DNA from: VAXT01 sp963794605
Lineage (GTDB): Bacteria; Actinomycetota; Thermoleophilia; Gaiellales; Gaiellaceae
Reading direction: 5' to 3'
Length of the DNA stretch: 64,000 nucleotides
NCBI GenBank assembly: GCA_963794605.1
Contig: CAWCEN010000002.1
Span: 620,001 to 684,000, forward strand
How positions within the stretch are numbered: the first letter of the stretch is position 1; each line of letters opens with the position of its first letter. The notes under the pieces were generated by a model. That model had not been told where the DNA came from. It did no database searches and was given only the letters and a program-made list of their open reading frames with translations. The translations under genes and the position numbers were made by a program. Positions 16,696-24,397 of this stretch are shown piece after piece.

Positions 16696-18875
16696 GTAGA
16701 CACCTCGACGTGCGTCCCGAGGCCGGCCGCGTGCTCGGCGGCGATCCGGGCGACGCCTTTGACGAGCTTCCTGTTCACGCGCGCGCGAAGCTCGACCGAG
16801 GTGCCGTTCGAGCTGACGTGCACGGTCGAGCCGGCCTTGGCGCCGATCCTCTTCGCGTCGGCGGCGGAGAGCTCGATCTCCGAGCCCGGGCGCTGGAACT
16901 GGAGCTCGGGCACGCGCTCGACCGCGGGGCCGGAGAAGAGCGGGCGGTAGCTGACGAGACGCAGGCCCTTGCCGCGCTCGCGCCTGGGAGCCTTCGGCGC
17001 GGGTGGGATGTCGGCGCCGTCCGCCCGCGCGGGCAGCTCGGCCAGCTCGCCGATCGCGGGGTACTGGATCCCTCCGTAGCACCGCTCCGACAGCTCTGCG
17101 AAGACCTGCGGCGGGTGCGGCGAAAGCTCGACGTCGAAGCGCTCGGCAAGCTTCGCGATCCATGCGAGCTCGTCCGGGCACGGTGGGATGACCGCGCGGC
17201 GCAGGCGCTGGAGGCGGCCCTCGAGGTTGATGTACGTCCCGTCGCGCTCGAGGTAGCTGGTACCGGGCAGGACCAAATCGGCCCAGCCACCGACCGGGGT
17301 GCGGAACATCGAGATCGCGAGCACACGCTCGGCCCGCTCGGCTAGGGCGCGGACGTCAGGGTTCGCCGCCGCCTCGTCGCCGGACACGATCAGGAGCTCG
17401 ATCGGCTCGGGATCGGCCTCGTCGCGGTCGGACGCTGCAGCCCAGCCGTCGGCCACTCCGCGTCCGTTCGCAGTCTCGGGCAGGTGGAACGCGCCGCTGC
17501 CCGGCTTGGCCGCCAGCCCGAGCTCGCCGGCGAGACCGGCGATCGTAGCGCCGCCGTTTCCGGCGGGCCCGGACCAGATCAGGACCGTTCGCTCACTCTC
17601 GCGAATGCGGTCGCCGAGCTCGTCGCGGATCCTGGCGAGTCCGCCGCCCGGCTCGCCGATCTCGCTCTCGACGACCTTGGCGCCGGCCCGGCGCGCGGCC
17701 TTGATCCAGAGCTCGACGACCGGCGCCCGCTCGACGACCGGATCGTCGCCGAGGATCACGATCAGCTCGGCGTCCCGGATCGCGGACAGCGGGAGTCGGA
17801 AGGCGTCGAGCGCGGGGCTGACGTCCTCGGGCATGACCGCGCAGTGCGCGCCGAGCCCCTGGCGCATGAGCTTGCCGAGCGCGTAAGCCTGCTCGATCGT
17901 CTCCGATCCGGACAGGGCCGTGACGATGTTCGCTCCGCCCGCGCGGAGCAAGGCCTCGGCCTCGTCGAGCGCGTCGTCCCACGAGAGCGTCTCGTAGCGC
18001 CGGACTCCGACCTTGCGGCTCGGATCGACGACGCGATCACCTGCGCGGAGGTGCGTGAACCCGAAGCGGCCCTTGTCGCAGAGCCAGCCCTCGTCGACCT
18101 CCGGGTGGTTGCGAGAGCCGATCCGCTTGACCTTTCCCTCGCGCGTCGTCGCCTCGACGTTGCAGCCGACGGGGCAGAGGCCGCAGACCGTCGGGACATC
18201 CTGGATCTCCCACGGGCGCGCCTCGAAGCGGTATTGCGTCGAGGTGAGGGCGCCGACGGGGCAGAGCTCGATGACGTTCCCGGAGAACGGCGCCCGGTAC
18301 GGCTGGTCCTCGAACGTGGCGATGATCGACTGCGACCCGCGCTCGCGCGCGACGAGCTGGTCGTCCTCGGCGACGTCCGACGAGAAGCGCGTGCAGCGGT
18401 AGCAGAGGATGCAGCGCTCGCGGTCGAGGGCGATCGTCGGCGAGATCGGGATCGGCTTCTCGAACGTGCGCTTCGGGAACGTGTTGCGCGTGACCGGCGG
18501 GCCCCAGCGGAACGTGAGGTCCTGGAGTGGGCACTCGCCGCCCTTGTCGCAGACGGGGCAGTCGAGCGGGTGGTTGACGAGGATGAACTCGAGCGTCGAG
18601 CTCTGGCCGTCGGCGGCGAGCTTCGAGGTCTGCGCGGTCTTGACGACCATGCCGTCGGTCGCGGTCAGCGTGCAGCCGGTCTGAAGCTTGGGCATTCCTT
18701 CGACCTCGACCAGGCACATGCGGCACGCGCCGACGGCGGCTCCGAGCCGCGGCTCGTAACAGAAGACGGGGATCTCGATCCCCGCGGCGAGCGCGGTCTC
18801 GACGAGCCCGGTCCCCTTCGGAACCTGCACCTCGCGCCCGTCGACAGTGACGGTGACCGCTTCAGCCGCGCTCAC
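16692..18875 (-). CDS. nuoG: NADH-quinone oxidoreductase subunit G
   Basis: A 727-residue Fe-S subunit of the peripheral arm. The N-terminal [2Fe-2S] domain has CYEPRLGAAVGACRMC. It is followed by the N5-type motif HPLDCPVCDKGGEC, the [4Fe-4S] segment CILCYRCTRFSSDVA and a CGLCPVGC segment that opens the molybdopterin-oxidoreductase-like region, including VGGWADLVLPGTSYLERDGT. The start is GTG 18875. The 139-bp gap before it, holding an inverted repeat, interrupts the run of overlapping nuo genes. Confidence 0.95.
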   Translation of the reverse strand: MSAAEAVTVTVDGREVQVPKGTGLVETALAAGIEIPVFCYEPRLGAAVGACRMCLVEVEGMPKLQTGCTLTATDGMVVKTAQTSKLAADGQSSTLEFILVNHPLDCPVCDKGGECPLQDLTFRWGPPVTRNTFPKRTFEKPIPISPTIALDRERCILCYRCTRFSSDVAEDDQLVARERGSQSIIATFEDQPYRAPFSGNVIELCPVGALTSTQYRFEARPWEIQDVPTVCGLCPVGCNVEATTREGKVKRIGSRNHPEVDEGWLCDKGRFGFTHLRAGDRVVDPSRKVGVRRYETLSWDDALDEAEALLRAGGANIVTALSGSETIEQAYALGKLMRQGLGAHCAVMPEDVSPALDAFRLPLSAIRDAELIVILGDDPVVERAPVVELWIKAARRAGAKVVESEIGEPGGGLARIRDELGDRIRESERTVLIWSGPAGNGGATIAGLAGELGLAAKPGSGAFHLPETANGRGVADGWAAASDRDEADPEPIELLIVSGDEAAANPDVRALAERAERVLAISMFRTPVGGWADLVLPGTSYLERDGTYINLEGRLQRLRRAVIPPCPDELAWIAKLAERFDVELSPHPPQVFAELSERCYGGIQYPAIGELAELPARADGADIPPAPKAPRRERGKGLRLVSYRPLFSGPAVERVPELQFQRPGSEIELSAADAKRIGAKAGSTVHVSSNGTSVELRARVNRKLVKGVARIAAEHAAGLGTHVEVST

Positions 18876-18883
18876 TTTGCACC

Positions 18884-19010
18884 TGTCCCAGTGCCAGGCA
18901 CGGGGACGTGTTGCGAAAGAACGGGGGCTAATGAAAAAGCCGCGTGCGTGCAGGGGCGTTGCAACGGACCTGTCTTACGAGGGCGTGGCTGCGTGCCTGG
19001 CACTGGGACA
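18884..19010. repeat. REP-like element with an 18-bp perfect inverted repeat
   Basis: TGTCCCAGTGCCAGGCAC at 18884-18901 is the exact reverse complement of the 18 bases at 18993-19010. The left copy is itself a hairpin (GTCCC-A-GTGCC-A-GGCAC-G-GGGAC). The element occupies the nuoF-nuoG gap and holds no gene. Its form resembles REP/BIME elements mobilised by REP-associated transposases, but no transposase is in the window. Confidence 0.75.
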
Positions 19011-19014
19011 TGGC

Positions 19015-20340
19015 TCATGTCGGCACCTCAGCGAGCGGTAGGTGGCGGTGCAGGTCGATCGGGGCCATGACCCCTTCGATCGAGGACTGGCCGCCATACG
19101 GGCACCCGCCTTCGTCGATGTGCGCCTCGAACTCGGCGCGGTACTTGTCGATGTAGCTCCGCACCGGCCACACTGCGAAGTCGCCGAGCGCGCACAGCGA
19201 GCGGCCCTCGACGCGGTCGCACACGTTGCGAAGCAGATCGAGCTCCGAATGCCCCGCGCGCCCCGACTCGATCTTCTCGAGCAGGCTGACCATCCAGCGC
19301 GTTCCCTCGCGGCACGGCGTGCACTTCCCGCACGACTCGTGCATGTAGAACTTCTCGGCCCGCAGCGCGAGCTGCACCATGCAGGCGCGGTCGTCGACGA
19401 CGATGATGGCCGCCGAGCCGAGGAACGACCCGGCTCCCTGGATCGAGTCGAAGTCGGCAGGCGTGTCGATCTGGTCCGGCGTGAACACGGGCACCGACGA
19501 GCCCCCGGGGATGATCGCCTTCAGCTGGCGGCCGTTCGGGATCCCGCCGCCGACGTCGTAGATCAGCTCGCGCAGCGTCGTGCCGAGCGGAAGCTCGTAG
19601 TTCCCCGGCCGCTCGACGTTCCCGGACAGCGAGTAGACGACGGTGCCCGGCGACGACTCGGGTCCGATCTTCTTGTACTCGGTCACTCCGAGGTCGAGGA
19701 TGATCGGCACGTTGGCGATCGTCTGGACGTTGTTGATCAGCGTCGGCGACCCGTAGAGGCCTGCGATCGGCGGGAACGGTGGGCGGGGCCTCGGCTGACC
19801 ACGTTCGCCCTCGAGCGAGTCGAGCAGCGCCGTCTCCTCACCGCAGATGTATGCGCCGGCGCCGCGATGGATGACGAGCGTGACGTCGCCGAGGACGTCG
19901 GCGTCGCGGGCCTCGTCGGCGGCCGCCTTCAGCACCTCGAACTCGGCCAGGTACTCGCCGCGGATGTAGATGAACACATGTTTCGAGCCGATCGCGTGCG
20001 CTGCAATCAGGCAACCCTCGATGAACCGGTGCGGAACCCGGCTCATGATCTCCCGGTCCTTGAACGAGCCCGGCTCCGACTCGTCCGCGTTCGCGACGAC
20101 GTAGGTCGGCTTGCCCGCGGCCTCGGGTGGCTGCACGAGGCTCAGCTTGCGGCCCATCGGAAAGCCAGCGCCGCCTCGCCCGCGCAGGGTCGCGTTCGAG
20201 ATTTCCTCGATCACGGCCTCACGGCTCATGCCCCGCGCCTTCTCGAGCGTCGCGTAGCCGCCGACGGCCCGGTACTCGTCGAGCTTCGTCAGGTCGCGCT
20301 CGTCGGCTCCCGCGAGGACGAGCTGCGTCGCGTCAGTCAT
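19015..20340 (-). CDS. nuoF: NADH-quinone oxidoreductase subunit F
   Basis: A 441-residue flavoprotein subunit that binds NADH and FMN. It contains LRGRGGAGFPMGRKLSLV (NADH/FMN glycine-rich loop), ANADESEPGSFKDREIM, GAGAYICGEETALLDSLEG and the [4Fe-4S] motif SCGKCTPCREGTRWM with the later Cys in LLRNVCDR. ATG 20340 overlaps the nuoE stop (ATGA). Longer upstream starts lie in nuoE and are rejected. Confidence 0.96.
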   Translation of the reverse strand: MTDATQLVLAGADERDLTKLDEYRAVGGYATLEKARGMSREAVIEEISNATLRGRGGAGFPMGRKLSLVQPPEAAGKPTYVVANADESEPGSFKDREIMSRVPHRFIEGCLIAAHAIGSKHVFIYIRGEYLAEFEVLKAAADEARDADVLGDVTLVIHRGAGAYICGEETALLDSLEGERGQPRPRPPFPPIAGLYGSPTLINNVQTIANVPIILDLGVTEYKKIGPESSPGTVVYSLSGNVERPGNYELPLGTTLRELIYDVGGGIPNGRQLKAIIPGGSSVPVFTPDQIDTPADFDSIQGAGSFLGSAAIIVVDDRACMVQLALRAEKFYMHESCGKCTPCREGTRWMVSLLEKIESGRAGHSELDLLRNVCDRVEGRSLCALGDFAVWPVRSYIDKYRAEFEAHIDEGGCPYGGQSSIEGVMAPIDLHRHLPLAEVPT

Positions 20341-20798
20341 TTCCTGAGCTCCTCGACGATCGCGCGCACGTCCTCCGGTCGCGTCGGCTCGCGGTAGCGG
20401 TGGTCGAGCACGACGACCGGCGCGTAGCCGCAGCCGCCCGCGCACTCGATCGTCCGCAGCGTGACCTTGCCGTCCTCGCTCGTCTCGCCCGGCCGGATCC
20501 CGAGCTCGTTCGAGAACGCGTCCACGACCTGCTGCGCCCCGACGAGCGCACACGAGACGTTCGTGCAGACCTCGACCACGTGCTCGCCGACGGGCGCCAG
20601 GTTGTACATGTCGTAGAACGACGCGACCGCCTGCACGTGTGCCGGAGTCAGGTCCAGCGCCTCGGCCACTTCGACGAGCGCCTCGGCCGGCAACCACCCG
20701 CCGTACTCGTGCTGCGCGAGCCGGAGTCCACTCATCACGGCCGATTTCTTGTCCGGGTACGGCTCGGCCGCTGCCCGGATCTCCTCCTGAAGGGTCAC
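20337..20798 (-). CDS. nuoE: NADH-quinone oxidoreductase subunit E
   Basis: A 153-residue thioredoxin-like [2Fe-2S] subunit (cluster N1a in known complexes). The four cysteines are in EVCTNVSCALVG and IECAGGCGYAPV. The N-terminal helical part (EIRAAAEPYPDKKSAVMSGL, LPAEALVEVAEAL) is typical. The GTG start at 20798 overlaps the nuoD stop (GTGA) and the stop overlaps the nuoF start, so the peripheral-arm genes are tightly coupled. Confidence 0.95.
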   Translation of the reverse strand: MTLQEEIRAAAEPYPDKKSAVMSGLRLAQHEYGGWLPAEALVEVAEALDLTPAHVQAVASFYDMYNLAPVGEHVVEVCTNVSCALVGAQQVVDAFSNELGIRPGETSEDGKVTLRTIECAGGCGYAPVVVLDHRYREPTRPEDVRAIVEELRK

Positions 20799-22055
20799 CG
20801 GTCGACCTCACCCATAACGCTGTCCAGCGAGCCGACGATCGCGATCATGTCCGCGACCAGAGCGTCCCTCATACATGTCGCCGTCGCTTCCAGCGCGACG
20901 AACGACGGCGCGCGGAACTTGACCCGCCACGGCTTGGGCCCGCCGTCCGAGACGACGTAGCACCCCAGCTCGCCGCGCGCCGACTCGACGGTCACGTAGA
21001 CCTCGCCCTCGGGCACGAGGTAGCCCTCGGTGACGATCTTGAAGTGGTGGATCAGCGACTCCATCGAGGTGTGCAGCTCGTGCCTCGGAGGCAACACGAC
21101 CTTGCGGTCGTCGGCGATCCACGGCCCCTCGGGCATCCCGTCGAGGCACTGCTCGATGATCCGCACCGACTCGCGCATCTCGTCCATGCGCACGAGGTAG
21201 CGGTCGTAGACGTCACCGTTCGGGTAGACGGGGATGTCGAAGTCGAGCGCGGGATATGCGAGGTACGGCCGGTCGCGGCGCAGGTCCCAGTCGACGCCCG
21301 GACGCGCGCAGCACGGGGCCCGACTGCCCGAGCGCGATCGCATCTTCGGCCGAGAGCAGCCCGATTCCGCGGGTCCGCTCGAGCCAGATCTCGTTGCGCG
21401 AGAGGATCGCCTCGTAGTCGTCGAGCGCCTTCGGCATCCACTCGACGAACTTGCGGCACTCGGCCTCGAAGCCACGGGGCACGTCCTCGGCCAACCCGCC
21501 GGCCTGGAAGTAGCGCGTGTGCATCCGCATTCCCGCCACGAGCTCGGACAGGTCGAGCACCATGTCGCGCTCGCGGAAGCAGTACCAGAACATCGAAATC
21601 GCGCCGAGCTCGAGCGCCGCCGTGCCGAGGAAGACGAGGTGCGAGTGGATTCGGTTCAGCTCGCAGAGCAGCATCCGCATCCACGTCGCCTTCGGCGGGA
21701 CCTCGAGCTCCAGCAGCTTCTCGATCGCGAGCACGAAGACGAGCTCGTTGTTCTGGAATGAGACGTAGTCGATCCGCTCGGGGTACGTGATCGCCTTCCA
21801 CCACGTCTTCTGCTCCATGTTCTTCTCGAAGCCGGTGTGCAGGTAGCCGATCACCGCGCGCAGCCCGACGACGCGCTCGCCGGAGAGGTCGACGACGAGC
21901 CGCAGCACACCGTGCGTCGACGGGTGGTTCGGACCGAAGTTGACCTGGAGGATGTCCTCCGAGTCGACCATGTCGACGGGAACCTGGAGCAGGGTCGGGA
22001 TCGGAGACGGGATGCGTGTCCCGGTGTAGATCCGCCGTGGCTCCGTGACCGCCAT
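20795..22055 (-). CDS. nuoD: NADH-quinone oxidoreductase subunit D (one-base frameshift)
   Basis: Two frames together give an about 419-residue NuoD. The N-terminal part from ATG 22055 includes LQVNFGPNHPSTHGVLRL, RIDYVSFQNNELVF and LLCELNRIHSHLVFLG. It reaches LGQSGPVLRASG and then changes frame at the CCC 21297-21299. Removing one base continues into VDWDLRRDRPYLAYPALDFD and the C-terminus ending DSVMGEVDR. NuoD lines the quinone site. The start overlaps the nuoC stop by one base (TGATG), and the stop overlaps nuoE by GTGA. The frameshift is more likely an error than biology, because complex I needs this subunit. Confidence 0.91.
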
Positions 22056-22597
22056 CACTCGTCTCCCGAGAAGCGGACCGGCTCGCCGCCGAGCGGATAG
22101 TCCTTGCGCAGCGGATGCCCCTCCCAGTCGTCCTCCATGAGGATCCGGCTCAGGTTCGGATGACCGTCGAAGCGGATGCCGAACAGGTCGTAGGCCTCGC
22201 GCTCGTGCCAGTCGGCGGTCGGCCAGACCTCGACGACGCTGGCCACGCTCTGCCCGTCCTCGCACCAGATCTGGATGCGGACGACGTTGCCGCCCGGGAT
22301 CGTCATCAGGTGATAGCTGAGGGCGAAGCGGGCCGCCTTCGGATCGGGCCTGCGCGCAAAACCCTGCGAGCTCTCCGAGCCGAGGCGGCGCCCGGCGGCG
22401 GTCCCGTAGTAGCCGGCCACATGGCGTTCGCCCCAGCCGAGGTAGTCGACGGCCGAGATGTCGGAGAGGAAATTGAAGCCTTCCTCGTCTCGGAGGTGCG
22501 TGCAGGCCTCGACGAGGCGGGACGGGTCGACGACGAGCGTCGTCTCGCCGAACGCCTCCTTGCGCTCGACCAGCCCGGGGACGCCTTCAAAGGTCAG
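22055..22597 (-). CDS. nuoC: NADH-quinone oxidoreductase subunit C
   Basis: A subunit of about 180 residues of the peripheral arm. The family signature is near the C-terminus: WHEREAYDLFGIRFDGHPNLSRILM and EGHPLRKDYPLGG. The start is not obvious. No ATG, GTG or TTG lies in frame between the nuoB stop region and the first conserved residues. A CTG at 22597 overlaps the nuoB stop as CTGA, with the same geometry as the GTGA and ATGA junctions elsewhere in the operon. I therefore take it as a non-standard start, with a local sequence error as the alternative. It is separate from nuoD, not a nuoCD fusion. Confidence 0.9.
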   Translation of the reverse strand: MTFEGVPGLVERKEAFGETTLVVDPSRLVEACTHLRDEEGFNFLSDISAVDYLGWGERHVAGYYGTAAGRRLGSESSQGFARRPDPKAARFALSYHLMTIPGGNVVRIQIWCEDGQSVASVVEVWPTADWHEREAYDLFGIRFDGHPNLSRILMEDDWEGHPLRKDYPLGGEPVRFSGDE

Positions 22598-23172
22598 CTC
22601 GCGACCCCGCGGATCTCGTACGCGGGAGGCACGCCGGCCTTGATCTTCTCCTGGAGCCGGACGATGCCCTCGACGAGCGCCTCCGGGCGCGGCGGGCAGC
22701 CCGGCACGTGGATGTCGACGGCGATGATCTTGTCGACGCCCTGAAGGATGGCGTAGTTGTTGAACATTCCGCCGGAGCTCGCGCAGGCGCCCATCGCGAT
22801 CACCCACTTCGGCTCGAGCATCTGGTCGTAGATCTGGCGGATCGGCGCGGCCATCTTGTGCGCGACGCGGCCGGACACGATCAGCAGGTCTGCCTGGCGC
22901 GGCGACGAGCGGAAGACCTCGGCGCCGAAGCGCGCGATGTCGTAGCGCGACGAGACGATCGACATCATCTCGATCGCGCAGCACGCGAGCCCGAACGTGT
23001 CCGGCCAGATCGAGCTGCCCTGCGCCCAGTGCACCGCCTTGGAAACGGTCGTCAGCATCAACTTGTCCTCGAGCTCGCCGAGCTCCTGCTCGAACACGCC
23101 CGGGCCCTTCTTCGGCATGAGGAGGCGCTCCGAGTTGAGGCCGTAGTCGGCCAGCCGCTGCTTCTTCCTCAC
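22594..23172 (-). CDS. nuoB: NADH-quinone oxidoreductase subunit B
   Basis: A 192-residue subunit that carries the terminal [4Fe-4S] cluster N2. Ligands lie in FGLACCAIEMMS, MGACASSGGMFNNYA and VPGCPPRPEALVEG. The segment RYDIARFGAEVFRSSPRQADLL is highly conserved. The GTG start at 23172 overlaps the nuoA stop (GTGA). Longer upstream starts lie in nuoA. Together with NuoD it forms the quinone-reduction site. Confidence 0.96.
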   Translation of the reverse strand: MRKKQRLADYGLNSERLLMPKKGPGVFEQELGELEDKLMLTTVSKAVHWAQGSSIWPDTFGLACCAIEMMSIVSSRYDIARFGAEVFRSSPRQADLLIVSGRVAHKMAAPIRQIYDQMLEPKWVIAMGACASSGGMFNNYAILQGVDKIIAVDIHVPGCPPRPEALVEGIVRLQEKIKAGVPPAYEIRGVAS

Positions 23173-23531
23173 CGCCACTTGAGCGCTCCTTTCCGCCAGA
23201 TGTAGACGTAAGCCAGCGCGAGGATCGCGATGAAGAACCCGAGCTCCGCGAACCCGAACCAACCGAGCTCCTTGAGCACGACCCCGAGCGGGTAGAGGTA
23301 GACGATCTCGATGTCGAAGACGATGAAGAGCATCGCCGTCAGGTAGAAGCTGATCGTGAAGCGGTTCGCGTGCGGCGGGCCCTGGGAGACGCCCGACTCG
23401 AACGGGAGCCGCCGCGTCCGCGTCTTGCGGGCGGGCCGCGTCGCGAAGACGAACGACATCAAGATCATGCTCGCCGGAATCACGAACGCGAGCACCCCGT
23501 ACATGAGGAACGGGAGCCAGCTATCGAGCAT
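23169..23531 (-). CDS. nuoA: NADH-quinone oxidoreductase subunit A
   Basis: A 120-residue membrane subunit with three helices. Motifs include LPFESGVSQGPPHANRFTIS and LTAMLFIVFDIEIVYLYPLG, which match NuoA. It is the first gene of the operon. The upstream 150 bp separate it from the divergent Fe-S carrier gene, so the nuo promoter should lie there. I could not pick a convincing -10/-35 pair for the minus strand. Confidence 0.95.
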   Translation of the reverse strand: MLDSWLPFLMYGVLAFVIPASMILMSFVFATRPARKTRTRRLPFESGVSQGPPHANRFTISFYLTAMLFIVFDIEIVYLYPLGVVLKELGWFGFAELGFFIAILALAYVYIWRKGALKWR

Positions 23532-23648
23532 CTGCGCACCGACCGTTCCGGGCCAAGTCCGGCGTAACGTACCACGGCACGATCGGCGCGCGGATTCCGC
23601 TCAACGATGGGGGTATCGGGTGTTACAAACTCCGCCCGCCGGGGAGGA

Positions 23649-23676
23649 TTGAGACGACCCCGCACGTTGCTACGAT
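23649..23676 (+). promoter_or_regulatory. Sigma70-type promoter for the Fe-S carrier gene
   Basis: TTGAGA (23649-23654) and TACGAT (23671-23676) are separated by 16 bp. Transcription would begin at about 23683, at or next to the ATG at 23684, so the mRNA would be leaderless. This supports choosing 23684 over the ATG at 23675. Confidence 0.55.
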
Positions 23677-23683
23677 GAGACGG

Positions 23684-24091
23684 ATGGCGACGATCGAACA
23701 GGAAGCACTCGTCAGCCTGACCCCAGGCGCGGCGACCAAGATCCGCGAGTTGATGGGTCAGGAGCCGGCCGGAGAGGCCGACGTACTGCGCATCGCGGTT
23801 CAGGGTGGCGGCTGCTCGGGCTTCGAGTACGCGCTCGGCTTCGACACCGGCGCCCAGGAGGGCGACCACGAGATCGACGCGCTCGGTGTCCCGGTCGTCG
23901 TCGACCCGCTCAGCGCGCCGTACCTGCAGGGCACACAGATCGACTTCGTCGAAGGGCTCCAGGGCGGCTTCGCGATCAACAACCCGAACGTGACCTCGGC
24001 GTGCGGCTGCGGCCACTCGTTCCAGGTCGAAGAGGGCGCCGAGGGCGAGATGCCCGCCGGCAGCCCGCCGTGCGGCTCCGGCTGCGGTTAG
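23684..24091 (+). CDS. erpA: A-type iron-sulfur carrier (HesB/IscA/ErpA family)
   Basis: The 135-residue protein is an A-type carrier that delivers Fe-S clusters to client enzymes. The three conserved cysteines are in VQGGGCSGFEYAL and TSACGCGHSFQV. It also has the family segments LTPGAATKIRELM and INNPNVTSACGCG. An unusual Gly/Pro/Cys-rich tail follows (SPPCGSGCG), giving extra cysteines. The divergent position next to the complex I operon, which needs many clusters, fits its role. The ATG at 23684 is favoured by the promoter position; ATG 23675 is also in frame. The exact subfamily (ErpA or IscA) is not certain. Confidence 0.92.
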   Translation: MATIEQEALVSLTPGAATKIRELMGQEPAGEADVLRIAVQGGGCSGFEYALGFDTGAQEGDHEIDALGVPVVVDPLSAPYLQGTQIDFVEGLQGGFAINNPNVTSACGCGHSFQVEEGAEGEMPAGSPPCGSGCG

Positions 24092-24104
24092 TCGGACGAA
24101 GTCC

Positions 24105-24125
24105 GGCCTCCGCTACGCGGAGGCC
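24105..24125. terminator. Hairpin after the Fe-S carrier gene
   Basis: A 9-bp perfect stem (GGCCTCCGC/GCGGAGGCC) with a TAC loop lies 14 bp after the stop. The rest of the gap up to 24397 shows no gene. It should hold the promoter of the next gene, but I see no convincing boxes. Confidence 0.6.
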
Positions 24126-24397
24126 ATGACGACTTCGCCCGAGATGTGATCTCCCGTGTTGCGGTAGCGTCGGGCAGAGGCAAAGCCCGCGGCCGATCGT
24201 CATAACTCTGGCAGCGGCATTGATCCGCATTCGGCGATCTGTTAGGAAAGCCCAGCAACCAGCGATTGGTCGGTCCGTGGCGGTACGACGAGTGGGCTTC
24301 GACCAACCTCGGGCGAACTGGTCGGCAGCACGCGAACGACGATACCGGCCCTCTCGACGCCACCCAGGGACCGATCCCGGCTGAAGGAGGGAAAGCG

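Noticed and set aside
8477..23531. Long plus-strand open frames antisense to the nuo genes (several over 300 codons, rich in Arg, Asp and Glu)
   Set aside because: They are codon-bias shadows of the GC-rich minus-strand genes. Their translations are low-complexity and match no family, while the minus strand has complete complex I proteins.
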